A stretch of 64,000 nt of DNA from an uncultured Faecalibacterium sp. (GCA_934512105.1 CAKSWQ010000004.1:8485-72484), one strand, 5' to 3'; counted from the stretch's first letter, positions 52,690-60,743 are shown. Numbers and translations: made by a program. Notes: generated by a model from the sequence alone, not told the origin.

Positions 52690-54071
52690 ACAAAAATATA
52701 AAGGCAAGTTCCTGGTATTTGATTGGCAACCTGTTCGATAAGGCAATTGCATTTTTGACGATTCCCATATTCACAAGAATGTTAACAACGACGGAATATG
52801 GCATTGTCAATACTTATATTTCTTATGTTACAATTCTGACAATTGTTTTGGGGCTTTCTATGGAAGCCTCAGTTCAGACCGCTTATTTTGAATTTAAGGA
52901 AGACATGGAGTCTTACGCATCCACAATTGCCATTGGCGCAGGTGCATTTACCTTGATCTTTTCGGCGGCAGTTGTAGTCGGAATTCATATATTAAATATT
53001 CAGGTGCCCTGGATTATGGTTGGGCTTGCGATCCTACAGGGCTTTATGACTTATGTGACGAACATTGCAAAAATGTATTACATGATGCAAGTCAGTTATA
53101 TAAAACGTGTTATCTTAATGTCAGTTCCGCATACACTGATTGCATTTTTATCTGTTTGGGGAATCAGTCTTTGCCAGACGGAAAAATATATGGGAAGAAT
53201 TGTTCCGTATGCACTGGTTATGACGGCGTTTGGCGTTGCGATACTGATTGGGTTTATTCGGAAAGCAAAATGCAAATTCAGCAAAACATATTTCCACTAT
53301 GCAATTTCTTATTCGCTGCCTATCATTTTTCATGCATTGTCGTTGCAGATACTGGCACAGTTTGATAAAATCATGATTACGTCTATGCGAAGTGCAGCAG
53401 AAACAGGCGTATATAGCCTTATTTATAATGTAGGGCTGGTCTCACAGGTATTTACGAACGCATTTGATAACGCATGGTTGCCTTGGTTCCAAAAAAAGAT
53501 GTATCAGGGCGGTCAAGAGAAAACTGTCAATAAGAATGCGGGCAGATTGATGATGATTGTAGCGGTACTGGTAGCAGGAATCATACTAGTTGCTCCTGAA
53601 GTAATAAAAATTTTGGCAACACAGGAATATTGGTCGGGGATTCCGATGGTGGTTCCAATTATTCTGGCCACGTTCACAATGTTTATGTACACGCTGGAAG
53701 TTCATACAGAGTATTGCTATAAGCGTACAAAACAAATTCCAATTTACACAATGATAGCGGCACTATCTAATTTAATTTTAAATTATATTTTCATTCCCAA
53801 ATATGGCGCAACGGCTGCGGCTTATACAACACTTATTGCTTATATTGTGTCGTTTGTTTTGCATTATTATGCAGCACATAAGTGTAACAAGGATGTACTG
53901 CCGTTCCAGATTTTTGTTTTTCCCATTATTGTGGCATTAGTGGCATCCGCATTTATGCAGGTGTTCTTAAATGCTTGGATATGTCGTTGGATCGTAGCTG
54001 TTATACTGGGCGTTTTGTTTCTCGTTTATGCATATAAAAATAAATTATTGAGAACGATGCTTGCAGATTAA
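52686..54071 (+). CDS. wzx: Wzx-type oligosaccharide flippase
   Basis: A 461-residue MATE/MVF-superfamily membrane protein with about twelve to fourteen helices. The start NIKASSWYLIGNLFDKAIAFLTIPIFTRMLTTTEYGIVN is typical of RfbX/Wzx proteins. The loop VFTNAFDNAWLPWFQKKMY and the C-terminal NLILNYIFIPKYGATAAAYTTLIAYIVSF also fit. It moves the undecaprenyl-linked repeat unit across the membrane for Wzy. It overlaps the upstream gene by 4 bp. Confidence 0.93.
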   Translation: MNKNIKASSWYLIGNLFDKAIAFLTIPIFTRMLTTTEYGIVNTYISYVTILTIVLGLSMEASVQTAYFEFKEDMESYASTIAIGAGAFTLIFSAAVVVGIHILNIQVPWIMVGLAILQGFMTYVTNIAKMYYMMQVSYIKRVILMSVPHTLIAFLSVWGISLCQTEKYMGRIVPYALVMTAFGVAILIGFIRKAKCKFSKTYFHYAISYSLPIIFHALSLQILAQFDKIMITSMRSAAETGVYSLIYNVGLVSQVFTNAFDNAWLPWFQKKMYQGGQEKTVNKNAGRLMMIVAVLVAGIILVAPEVIKILATQEYWSGIPMVVPIILATFTMFMYTLEVHTEYCYKRTKQIPIYTMIAALSNLILNYIFIPKYGATAAAYTTLIAYIVSFVLHYYAAHKCNKDVLPFQIFVFPIIVALVASAFMQVFLNAWICRWIVAVILGVLFLVYAYKNKLLRTMLAD

Positions 54072-54114
54072 AGTGAGTAGTTCTCTAAAGAAATGTGTGA
54101 AAGGTGACTGATAA

Positions 54115-55296
54115 ATGCACACCGTATGCAAAAAAGATATGTGTACAGGCTGTATGGCTTGTGTAGATATTTGCCCGAAAAAAGCAATTTCAATACAGGA
54201 TTCATTGGATTGCTACAATGCCATTAAAACCGATCTCTGCATTGAATGCGGAGCTTGCGAAAAAATATGTCAAGTGAATCATCCGCATGAATTTATGAGA
54301 CCAATATCATGGGCACAGGGATGGGCAAAAGATAATCAGCTTCGGCAGAGTAGTTCATCTGGTGGGTTTGCAGCGGCACTTTCTGTGGCGTTTGTGAAAC
54401 AAAATGGATTTGTTTGCAGCTGTATGTATGACAAGGGAGAATTCAAGTTCTGGATTACAAATAAGCAGGAAGAACTGTATAAGTTTCAAGGATCAAAGTA
54501 TGTAAAGAGTAATCCAGCAGGCGCTTATAAACAAGTTTTACAGTTGCTGGCAAAGAAGAATAAAGTGCTTTTTATAGGCTTACCTTGTCAGGTGGCTGCA
54601 GTTCAGAACTATGTGCCTCTCAAATTACATGAAAATCTGTTTACGGTAGATTTGATTTGCCATGGAACGCCTTCTCCAAAGCTTCTGGAGCAGTTCCTGC
54701 AAGAAATGAACCATCCGCTATCACAGTTGCAGGATATTCATTTTAGAATCAACAAAAAATTTGGCGTATCAGATACGTATGAAACAATTCTACCGGATGG
54801 CGTAACAGACCGGTACACGGTAGGCTTTTTAAACGGATTGTTCTATACAGAAAATTGCTATAGTTGTAAGTATGCACAACTGAATCGCATCTCTGATATA
54901 ACGTTAGGTGATTCTTGGGGGAGCTTACTGCCGGAGAGTGAAAAAGAGCAAGGAATATCGCTTGCTCTTTGCCAGACAAAAAAAGGTCAGCAGTTATTGC
55001 TTTCTGCCAACTTACATCTTGAAGCTGTTGATCTTGATGAAGCAGCAGAAGCAAATCACCAGTTGCTTTTTCCGTCCTCCGCGCCTACAGAACGAGAGAT
55101 GTTTTTTGAAGAAATAAAAAATGGGAAGAGTTTTCTTAAGCTTGTCTCAAAAATTTATTTTAAGACGTGCTATAGACAGGATGTGAAGCAATTTTTGATG
55201 GGGCTTCCGCTTGTGAATAAAGTTGCAAAAAGAAAGTGGGGGGGGGTAAGTGAATATAGAATTATCTTTAAAAGTATATATAGCAATTTTCAATAA
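54115..55296 (+). CDS. FrhB-family iron-sulfur protein (2), C terminus altered by IS630
   Basis: A 393-residue second FrhB-like protein. Ferredoxin motifs are CTGCMACVDICP and CIECGACEKICQ; the core has QSSSSGGFAAALSVAF, GSKYVKSN, LFIGLPCQVAAVQNYV, LICHGTPSPKLLEQF, YSCKYA and ISDITLGDSWG. A run of nine G at 55238-55246 lies inside the coding sequence (KWGGV); 8 or 10 G would meet a stop at once. The last six codons and the stop come from the left end of IS630 copy 1, so the original C terminus, and any following gene, has been cut. Sequence length versus its paralogue suggests only a small loss. Confidence 0.82.
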   Translation: MHTVCKKDMCTGCMACVDICPKKAISIQDSLDCYNAIKTDLCIECGACEKICQVNHPHEFMRPISWAQGWAKDNQLRQSSSSGGFAAALSVAFVKQNGFVCSCMYDKGEFKFWITNKQEELYKFQGSKYVKSNPAGAYKQVLQLLAKKNKVLFIGLPCQVAAVQNYVPLKLHENLFTVDLICHGTPSPKLLEQFLQEMNHPLSQLQDIHFRINKKFGVSDTYETILPDGVTDRYTVGFLNGLFYTENCYSCKYAQLNRISDITLGDSWGSLLPESEKEQGISLALCQTKKGQQLLLSANLHLEAVDLDEAAEANHQLLFPSSAPTEREMFFEEIKNGKSFLKLVSKIYFKTCYRQDVKQFLMGLPLVNKVAKRKWGGVSEYRIIFKSIYSNFQ

Positions 55297-55361
55297 TACA
55301 GCATTGAGTGCTTTAACTTTTGAGAAAAAGTGATATAACAGAGTCAAAGAAGGTGAGTGTT

Positions 55362-55781
55362 ATGCTGCACAACGAAGCTCGAAAGTTGATTCTGGAAGGA
55401 TACGATAAGGGTATCAGCGTAAAGGAACTGGCAAAGTGCTTTTCTGTAAACACCTGTTCGATCTATCGTTTGCTGAAGCGTCGGAACGAAACGGGCAGCT
55501 ACGAAACTCAAACGAATCTCCGTGGAAAGAAGCCAAAATTGTCCGATGCAGATCATCAGCACATCCTTTCACTTCTGGAGAAACAGCCGGATATCACTTG
55601 TCTGGAGATCATTGAAACGTTGAATTTGCCTGTCAGCATTGATACTGTCTGGCGCTATCTTCAACAGGCAGGATATCGCCGCAAGAAGAAGTCTCTTCAT
55701 GCCAGTGAACAGGAGCGTCCCCGATGTGGTGCAGAAGAGAAAAGACTGGAACGGCCTTATATCTGGATTCAAGGCAAGTGA
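55362..55781 (+). CDS. IS630 transposase, upstream frame (ORF A, copy 1)
   Basis: A 139-residue N-terminal half of the transposase: a helix-turn-helix DNA-binding domain ([40 protein letters not shown]) and a winged second helix-turn-helix ([30 protein letters not shown]). The start at 55362 follows AAGAAGGTGAGTGTT. The catalytic half is in another frame; switching +1 at CCCC (55719-55722) joins ERP to DVVQKRKDW and restores an approximately 308-residue protein. Without the shift the frame ends at 55781. Confidence 0.85.
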   Translation: MLHNEARKLILEGYDKGISVKELAKCFSVNTCSIYRLLKRRNETGSYETQTNLRGKKPKLSDADHQHILSLLEKQPDITCLEIIETLNLPVSIDTVWRYLQQAGYRRKKKSLHASEQERPRCGAEEKRLERPYIWIQGK

Positions 55782-56289
55782 CCTTGTGTTTCTGGATGAA
55801 AGCGGATGCAATACGGATATGACAAGGCGGTATGCCTATTCTCTTGGCGGAAGCAGAGCTGTCGATTCTGCACCACTTTCCAAGCCCAAGAACACAACCA
55901 TTCTGTCATCTATCCAGCTGGATGGGACACTACACTATACAACTTTCTCAGGTGGAACAACTGTGGAGAGGTTTAAGCGGTATCTGGAAACTGATTTGCT
56001 GCCTCATCTGAACGGCGATTCTGTCCTCGTGATGGATAATATGAAGTCGCACCATGCAAAGGCAGTAAAAGATCTATTGGACAATTCCGGTGTTCGATAC
56101 ATTTATCTTCCACCATATAGTCCCGACCTGAATCCCATTGAAAAACTCTGGTCGAAGGTGAAGGCCTTCCTGCGCAAATTCAAAGCACGAACGCTGGATG
56201 CCCTTCCAAATGCGATTCAGAATGCTTTTCACTCTGTTACTGTCTCTGATTGTTCCGGCTGGTTCCGCTTCTGCGGACATGCGCTTTAA
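55639..56289 (+). CDS. IS630 transposase, catalytic frame (ORF B, copy 1)
   Basis: A 216-codon open frame with the DDE domain. [19 protein letters not shown] gives the first Asp, [13 protein letters not shown] the second, and [22 protein letters not shown] the Glu, i.e. a complete IS630 catalytic triad. It has no ribosome site of its own and the first 28 codons overlap ORF A out of frame, so it is probably expressed by +1 frameshifting rather than separate initiation. Confidence 0.85.
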   Translation: MILSGAIFNRQDIAARRSLFMPVNRSVPDVVQKRKDWNGLISGFKASDLVFLDESGCNTDMTRRYAYSLGGSRAVDSAPLSKPKNTTILSSIQLDGTLHYTTFSGGTTVERFKRYLETDLLPHLNGDSVLVMDNMKSHHAKAVKDLLDNSGVRYIYLPPYSPDLNPIEKLWSKVKAFLRKFKARTLDALPNAIQNAFHSVTVSDCSGWFRFCGHAL

Positions 56290-56306
56290 TTTTGAAAATT
56301 TCTATA

Positions 56307-56600
56307 AACAGGATGATGAGGCTGCGTACATTTTACTGGGAATCGAAAATCAGACTGACATTCATTATGCAATGCCTGTTAGAAACATCATCTATGATGC
56401 TCTACAGTACGGCAAACAGGTGGCCGATATTGCAGCCAAGCATCGTGCAAGCGATGGAGATTCAAAAGGGCATACCACAGAAAAAATATAGTGGAGAATG
56501 GATGTTTCTAAATTCTATCATGGTGACTATTACCTTGAAGAAGAAGTGAAGACAATGAGAGGCAAAGGGGTTGCAAGCAGAAAAAAGTCATCGATTTAAA
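56307..56600 (+). pseudogene. Remnant of an Rpn/YhgA-like recombination-promoting nuclease
   Basis: The frame directly after IS630 copy 1 reads DDEAAYILLGIENQTDIHYAMPVRNIIYDALQYGKQV, matching the PD-(D/E)XK core region (GIENQ) of Rpn-family nucleases. The N terminus is missing because of the IS insertion. The frame breaks near 56480, and recognisable pieces (SKFYHGDYYLEEE) continue in another frame. It is clearly broken. The family call rests on the GIENQT and AMPVRNIIYDALQY segments. Confidence 0.6.
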
Positions 56601-56666
56601 GGACGGCATGATGCCAAGAAAGAGCAATATGGACAAATCTATGTTGAAAAGTTTACATCTGCCAGC

Positions 56667-56695
56667 TTGATATGCAAGGCGTTTTATGGTAAGAT
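56667..56695 (+). promoter_or_regulatory. Promoter of the toxin-antitoxin pair
   Basis: TTGATA (56667-56672), 17 bp and TAAGAT (56690-56695), about 65 bp before the BrnT start. Confidence 0.6.
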
Positions 56696-56759
56696 GAAAG
56701 CACAATAGGGAGATTATGAAGTTCGGAGAGAGGCGGTGAGGCCGATGGGAGATAACAGG

Positions 56760-57155
56760 ATGGTTAGTTTCTCACTGGGAGGAATGGCCTTTGAATACGA
56801 TGATAATAAAAATCAGATAAATATTAAAAAACACGGAATTTCATTTAAGAGTGCAGCGCGTATCTTCTTTGACTATGACCGAATCGAGTTTTATGATGAG
56901 GATCATAGCTATGACGAAGATCGATATAACACCATAGGCGATACTTCTGCTGGACGGATTTCTCAAAAAACAGAGGGTGCATTGATTGGCAATATAGACC
57001 AGTTCATCGGAAAGGTGAATGAAATACTATTTGTTGTATATACTGAACGAGTAAGAATTGAAGAAAGCGGTACAAAAACAGATGTGACAAGATTGATTTC
57101 GGCACGAATGGCTACCGAATTTGAAAGGGGGCTTTATTATGGTAAAAACGAGTGA
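56760..57155 (+). CDS. brnT: BrnT-like toxin
   Basis: About 131 residues. FEYDDNKNQINIKKHGISFKSAARIFFDYDRIEFYDEDHSYDEDRY is a clear BrnT signature (family ribonuclease toxins with a RelE-like fold). The end EILFVVYTERVRI plus TRLISARMATEFERGLYYG completes the domain. A roughly 25-residue insertion (DTSAGRISQKTEGALIGNIDQF) separates the two halves, so the protein is longer than the usual roughly 95 residues. Start candidates are ATG 56745, 56760 and 56784; GGGAGATAACAGG favours 56760. It overlaps the next small gene, the presumed antitoxin. Confidence 0.75.
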   Translation: MVSFSLGGMAFEYDDNKNQINIKKHGISFKSAARIFFDYDRIEFYDEDHSYDEDRYNTIGDTSAGRISQKTEGALIGNIDQFIGKVNEILFVVYTERVRIEESGTKTDVTRLISARMATEFERGLYYGKNE

Positions 57156-57336
57156 AATGTCTATGGAACTGAAACAGGAACTTGCATTTACAAAAGAAGA
57201 ACTCGCAGAACTGGAAGCGGCAAAGAAAATGCCAATCACGTTTGATGCGGATTGCCCTGAAACCACACCTGAGCGGGCGGTTAAATTTAGAAGAGTTAAT
57301 CCGCCGCGTAACAGAATGGATGCCCATGGGGCATAA
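57139..57336 (+). CDS. brnA: BrnA-like antitoxin
   Basis: A 65-residue small acidic/basic protein (MVKTSEMSMELKQELAFTKEELAELEAAKKMP, then ETTPERAVKFRRVNPPRN). It overlaps the BrnT gene by 17 bp and follows AAAGGGGGC. BrnA antitoxins are short DNA-binding proteins encoded just after brnT; here the C-terminal DNA-binding part seems short. The role as antitoxin is mainly from position. Confidence 0.65.
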   Translation: MVKTSEMSMELKQELAFTKEELAELEAAKKMPITFDADCPETTPERAVKFRRVNPPRNRMDAHGA

Positions 57337-57365
57337 TCAAGAAAAGAACATATAGAGTGTAGGTA

Positions 57366-57432
57366 AGCCCTACAAGGCTCAAATTGGTTCAAAACCGATT
57401 GAAAGCCTTGTAGGGCTTATTTTTTTTGCGCT
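57366..57432 (+). terminator. Terminator after the toxin-antitoxin pair
   Basis: AAGCCCTACAAGGCT and AAGCCTTGTAGGGCTT form a 15-bp stem followed by ATTTTTTTT. Confidence 0.9.
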
Positions 57433-57447
57433 TTTTCAAATTTATTT

Positions 57448-57879
57448 GTGAAAAAAGTTGTCCAAGACTTGACATCGGGCGGCATCGACTGGCAGCGCGA
57501 GAAATGGCAATCAGGACTTGGCTCTAAGTTTATCCATCAAGGCGAAAAAAATGCTGCGAAATATGCGGACGAGGTCATTGTTTTGAGCAAGGGTGTGCAG
57601 AACTATTTTAAGGAAGCGTATGGGCGGGAAACGCACTTTATCCCCAATGGCGTGAATAGGCCGCAGATTCGAGAGGCAAATCTAATCACAGAGAAATTCA
57701 GGTTGAAAAAAGACCCCTACATATTATTCCTCGGGCGTCTGGTGCCAGAAAAGGTCATTCGATATCTGGTTGAGGCATTTAAAAATGTTAAGACTGATAA
57801 AAAGCTGGTCATTGCGGGCGGTTCCAGTGATACGGATTCCTTTATCAATGACATGGATTTTGAAGATGGCTCGTACCAT
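57448..57879 (+). pseudogene. Glycosyltransferase (GT4) internal fragment
   Basis: The readable frame begins mid-domain (LTSGGIDWQREKWQSGLGSKFIHQGEKNAAKYADEVIVLSKGVQNYF, HFIPNGV) and reaches YILFLGRLVPEKVIRYLVEAF before IS630 copy 2 cuts it. The whole acceptor-side N terminus and the donor-site E-x7-E part are absent. GIDWQR.KW and the ADEVIVLSKGVQ segment are typical of GT4 rhamnosyl/other transferases of capsule loci, so this is a remnant of a former cluster gene. The first codons after the terminator are probably not a genuine start. Confidence 0.75.
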
Positions 57880-57896
57880 TATAGCAATTTTCAAAA

Positions 57897-58547
57897 TTAA
57901 AGCACGTATCCGCAGAAGCGGAACCAGCCGGAACAATCAGAGACAGTAACAGAGTGAAAAGCGTGTTGGATTGCATCCGGAAGAGTGTCGAGAGTCCGTG
58001 CCTTGAATTTACGCAGGAAAGCCTTCACCTTCGACCAGAGTTTTTCAATGGGATTCAGGTCAGGACTATACGGTGGAAGATAGATGTATCGAATTCCAGA
58101 GCTGTCCAGCAGATTTTTCACTGCCTTTGCATGGTGCGACTTCATATTATCCATTATGAGAACAGAATCGCCGTTCAGATGAGGAAGCAAATCAGTTTTC
58201 AGATACTGCTTAAACTTCTCCACCGTTGTTCTACCTGAGAAAGTCGTATAGTGTAGTGTCCCATCCAACTGGATCGATGACAGAATGGTTGTGTTCTTGG
58301 GCTTGGAAAGTGGTGCAGAATCAACCGCTCTGCTTCCGCCAAGCGAATAGGCATACCGCCTTGTCATATCCGTATTGCATCCGCTTTCATCCAGAAACAC
58401 GAGGTCACTTGCCTTGAATCCAGATATAAGGCCGTTCCAGTCTTTTCTCTTCTGCGCCACATCGGGGACGCTCCTGTTCACTGGCATGAAGAGACTTCTT
58501 CTTGCGGCGATATCCTGCCTGTTGAAGAAAGCGCCAGACAGTATCAA
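57897..58547 (-). CDS. IS630 transposase, catalytic frame (ORF B, copy 2)
   Basis: A 216-codon frame with the intact triad: [20 protein letters not shown] and [11 protein letters not shown]. It overlaps ORF A and would be joined to it by a +1 shift at the CCCC at 58464-58467. It is almost identical to copy 1. Confidence 0.85.
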   Translation of the reverse strand: MILSGAFFNRQDIAARRSLFMPVNRSVPDVAQKRKDWNGLISGFKASDLVFLDESGCNTDMTRRYAYSLGGSRAVDSAPLSKPKNTTILSSIQLDGTLHYTTFSGRTTVEKFKQYLKTDLLPHLNGDSVLIMDNMKSHHAKAVKNLLDSSGIRYIYLPPYSPDLNPIEKLWSKVKAFLRKFKARTLDTLPDAIQHAFHSVTVSDCSGWFRFCGYVL

Positions 58548-58824
58548 TGCTGACAGGCAAATTCAACGTTTCAATGATCTCCAGACAAGTGATATCCGGC
58601 TGTTTCTCCAGAAGTGAAAGGATGTGCTGATGATCTGCATCGGACAATTTTGGCTTCTTTCCACGGAGATTCGTTTGAGTTTCGTAGCTGCCCGTTTCGT
58701 TCCGACGCTTCAGCAAACGATAGATCGAACAGGTGTTTACAGAAAAGCACTTTGCCAGTTCCTTTACGCTGATCCCCTTATCGTATCCTTCCAAAATCAA
58801 CTTTCGAGCTTCGTTGTGCAACAT
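58405..58824 (-). CDS. IS630 transposase, upstream frame (ORF A, copy 2)
   Basis: A 139-residue DNA-binding half with the same double helix-turn-helix as copy 1, starting [13 protein letters not shown] after AAGAAGGTGAGTGC. The frame is open upstream to 58866, but the ribosome site supports 58824. The ends and the frameshift site are conserved with copy 1. Confidence 0.85.
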   Translation of the reverse strand: MLHNEARKLILEGYDKGISVKELAKCFSVNTCSIYRLLKRRNETGSYETQTNLRGKKPKLSDADHQHILSLLEKQPDITCLEIIETLNLPVSIDTVWRFLQQAGYRRKKKSLHASEQERPRCGAEEKRLERPYIWIQGK

Positions 58825-58912
58825 AGCACTCACCTTCTTTGATTCTGTTATATCACTTTTTCTCAAAAGTTAAAGTACTCTCTGCTGTATTATTGAAAAT
58901 TGTTATAGATGC

Positions 58913-59091
58913 TTTGCTGAGAACTGCTGATTGCGTTCTTTCGCTCAAAAGTGCTTGAGATACTGTGCTGAAACCAACTGATACCGGTTTTGCTGGTGCG
59001 GAGATGCTGTAATTGGCACGACAACAGAATATTGCGTTTAACACCCTTCCTTTTGCGGGTCTCCGTGAGAGAAAGGGTGTTTTTTTATCTG
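58913..59091. repeat. Right boundary repeat: remnant of gap 3' end and its 3'UTR
   Basis: TTT GCT GAG AAC TGC TGA encodes FAENC and a stop, as at the end of gap. It is followed by the same 3'UTR blocks (CGCTCAAAAGTGCTTGAG, ATTGGCACGACAAC) and a terminator AACACCCTTCC / GAAAGGGTGTT with a T-run (59039-59086). It begins 6 bp after IS630 copy 2. It is the partner of 33201-33380. Confidence 0.8.
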
Positions 59092-59138
59092 CTTGCAGGG
59101 AGAAAATCTAAAGAAAGGATGATTTGCGCCGAGAATTG

Positions 59139-59270
59139 TGCTATACTGAACTCACAGTGTCCCGGAGTCGATGTATTTCACGGATGAAGATACCTCTCCT
59201 TGTAAGGAGCATCGGGCGACGGGGGAAAGCATATATACTATAAAAGCTCACTTTTGGGAACGAGGTAAGC
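59139..59270 (+). promoter_or_regulatory. glmM promoter and structured 5' leader
   Basis: The extended -10 element TGCTATACT (59139-59147) places the start near 59154. The first part of the leader can fold as a three-way junction. P1 is CCCG/CGGG with a tandem GA/GA, GTC/GGC and GATG/CATC (59161-59173 with 59210-59223). P2 is TATTTCA-CGGA-TGAAGATA (59174-59192). P3 is CTCCT/AGGAG (59196-59209). No T-run terminator was seen, so any control might be at translation (GAGGTAAGC ribosome site) or stability. It matches no riboswitch class I know; the glmS ribozyme core is absent. Confidence 0.5.
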
Positions 59271-59274
59271 AAGA

Positions 59275-60660
59275 ATGGGAAAGTATTTTGGGACCGATGG
59301 CTTCCGTGGGGAAGCTGGTATTGATCTGACCGCCGACCATGCCTACAAGGTTGGCCGCTTCTTGGGCTGGTATTACAATATGCGCCGTGAGCGCAATGGC
59401 AACAACGAGCCCGCCCGCATCGTCATCGGCAAGGACACCCGCCGCAGCTCCTATATGTTCGAGTACAGTCTGGTGGCAGGTCTGACCGCCTCCGGCGCGG
59501 ACGCCTACCTGCTGCACGTCACCACCACTCCCTCTGTGGCCTATATTGCCCGCGTGGATGACTTCGACTGCGGCATTATGATCTCTGCCAGCCACAATCC
59601 GTTTTACGATAACGGCATCAAGCTGATCGACTGCTACGGCGAAAAAATGCCCGAGGAGACCCTGCTATTGGTGGAGGACTACCTTGACGGCAAACTCCAT
59701 GCCTTCGACCAAGACTGGCCGGAGCTGCCCTTTGCACACCGGGAGCACATCGGCTGCACCGTGGACTATGTGGCAGGCCGCAACCGCTATATGGGCTATC
59801 TGATCTCTCTGGGCATCTACTCTTTTAAAGGCATTAAGGTCGGTCTGGATTGCGCCAACGGCGCCAGCTGGAATATCGCCAAGTCCGTGTTTGATGCTCT
59901 GGGTGCAGATACCTATGTCATCAACAACAAGCCAAATGGCCTGAACATCAACAACAATGCTGGCTCTACCCACATCGAGGGCTTGCAGAAGTTCGTGGTA
60001 GAGAACGGGCTGGACGTCGGGTTTGCCTTTGACGGCGATGCTGACCGCTGCCTGTGCGTGGATGAGAAGGGCAATGTGATCACCGGTGATCACATCCTGT
60101 ATATCTACGGCTGCTACATGAAGGAGCACGGCGAATTGATGAACAACACGGTGGTCACTACGGTCATGTCCAACTTTGGTCTGTACAAGGCCTTTGACGA
60201 GCAGGGCATTGGCTACGCAAAGACTGCTGTGGGCGACAAGTACGTCTACGAGTATATGTCTAAAAACGGCTGCCGTATCGGCGGTGAGCAGAGCGGCCAC
60301 ATTATCTTCTCCAAGTACGCCAGCACCGGTGACGGCATCCTGACCAGCCTGAAGATGATGGAGGTCATGCTGGCGAAGAAGATGCCCATGAGCAAGCTGG
60401 CTGAGCCCCTGAAGATCTACCCGCAGGTGCTGGAGAATGTCCGTGTGACCGATAAAAAGGCCGCGCAGAACGACCCGGCGGTACAGGAGGCCGTCAAGGC
60501 GGTGGCAGAAGCACTGGGCGATACCGGCCGCATTCTGGTGCGCGAGTCCGGCACCGAGCCGCTTGTCCGCGTGATGGTGGAAGCCCCCGACCACGACACC
60601 TGCCAGAAGTATGTCTCTCAGGTCGTGGAGGTCATTAAGGGCAAGGGCTACGCCGTCTGA
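59275..60660 (+). CDS. glmM: Phosphoglucosamine mutase
   Basis: A 461-residue mutase interconverting glucosamine-6-phosphate and glucosamine-1-phosphate for UDP-GlcNAc and peptidoglycan. MGKYFGTDGFRGEAG is the GlmM start. The phosphoserine loop is IMISASHNPFYDNGIKLI, the metal loop is AFDGDADRCLCVD, the sugar loop is GGEQSGHIIF, and the phosphate site is VRESGTEPLVRVMVE. The length is about 10-15 residues longer than typical GlmM. RBS GAGGTAAGC. GC-rich host-like coding resumes here, marking the return to core chromosome after the island. Confidence 0.95.
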   Translation: MGKYFGTDGFRGEAGIDLTADHAYKVGRFLGWYYNMRRERNGNNEPARIVIGKDTRRSSYMFEYSLVAGLTASGADAYLLHVTTTPSVAYIARVDDFDCGIMISASHNPFYDNGIKLIDCYGEKMPEETLLLVEDYLDGKLHAFDQDWPELPFAHREHIGCTVDYVAGRNRYMGYLISLGIYSFKGIKVGLDCANGASWNIAKSVFDALGADTYVINNKPNGLNINNNAGSTHIEGLQKFVVENGLDVGFAFDGDADRCLCVDEKGNVITGDHILYIYGCYMKEHGELMNNTVVTTVMSNFGLYKAFDEQGIGYAKTAVGDKYVYEYMSKNGCRIGGEQSGHIIFSKYASTGDGILTSLKMMEVMLAKKMPMSKLAEPLKIYPQVLENVRVTDKKAAQNDPAVQEAVKAVAEALGDTGRILVRESGTEPLVRVMVEAPDHDTCQKYVSQVVEVIKGKGYAV

Positions 60661-60681
60661 GACGGAACGCTGCGTCAGATG

Positions 60682-60742
60682 TTGCCCGCGCACCAAAATG
60701 CGGGCAGCAGATGTGCTGCCCGGCGGGATTCTGCATCTTTTT
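60682..60742 (+). terminator. Terminator region after glmM
   Basis: TGCCCGC (60684-60690) and GCGGGCA (60700-60706) form a stem. A second possible hairpin, AGATG...CATCTTTTTG, ends at 60742 just before the metG promoter. Confidence 0.55.
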
Positions 60743-60743
60743 G

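Larger units (their letters stand above)
55279..56306 (+). mobile_element. IS630-family insertion sequence, copy 1
   Basis: About 1.03 kb. The left end TATAGCAATTTTCAA and the right end TTGAAAATTTCTATA are imperfect terminal inverted repeats flanked by TA, the IS630 target. It contains two overlapping transposase frames. A second, nearly identical copy lies inverted at 57880-58907. It is inserted at the 3' end of the FrhB-like gene and cuts the N terminus off an Rpn-like nuclease gene. Confidence 0.9.
57880..58907 (-). mobile_element. IS630-family insertion sequence, copy 2 (inverted)
   Basis: Same element as copy 1 in opposite orientation, with ends TATAGCAATTTTC (57880) and GAAAATTGTTATA (58907). 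It differs by a dozen or so substitutions, such as RYL/RFL and [26 protein letters not shown]. Its left end interrupts a glycosyltransferase fragment; its right end abuts the duplicated 3' end of gap. Confidence 0.9.

Noticed and set aside
59154-59270. glmS-type ribozyme in the glmM leader
   Set aside because: The conserved ribozyme core and pseudoknot sequences are absent and the downstream gene is glmM rather than glmS.
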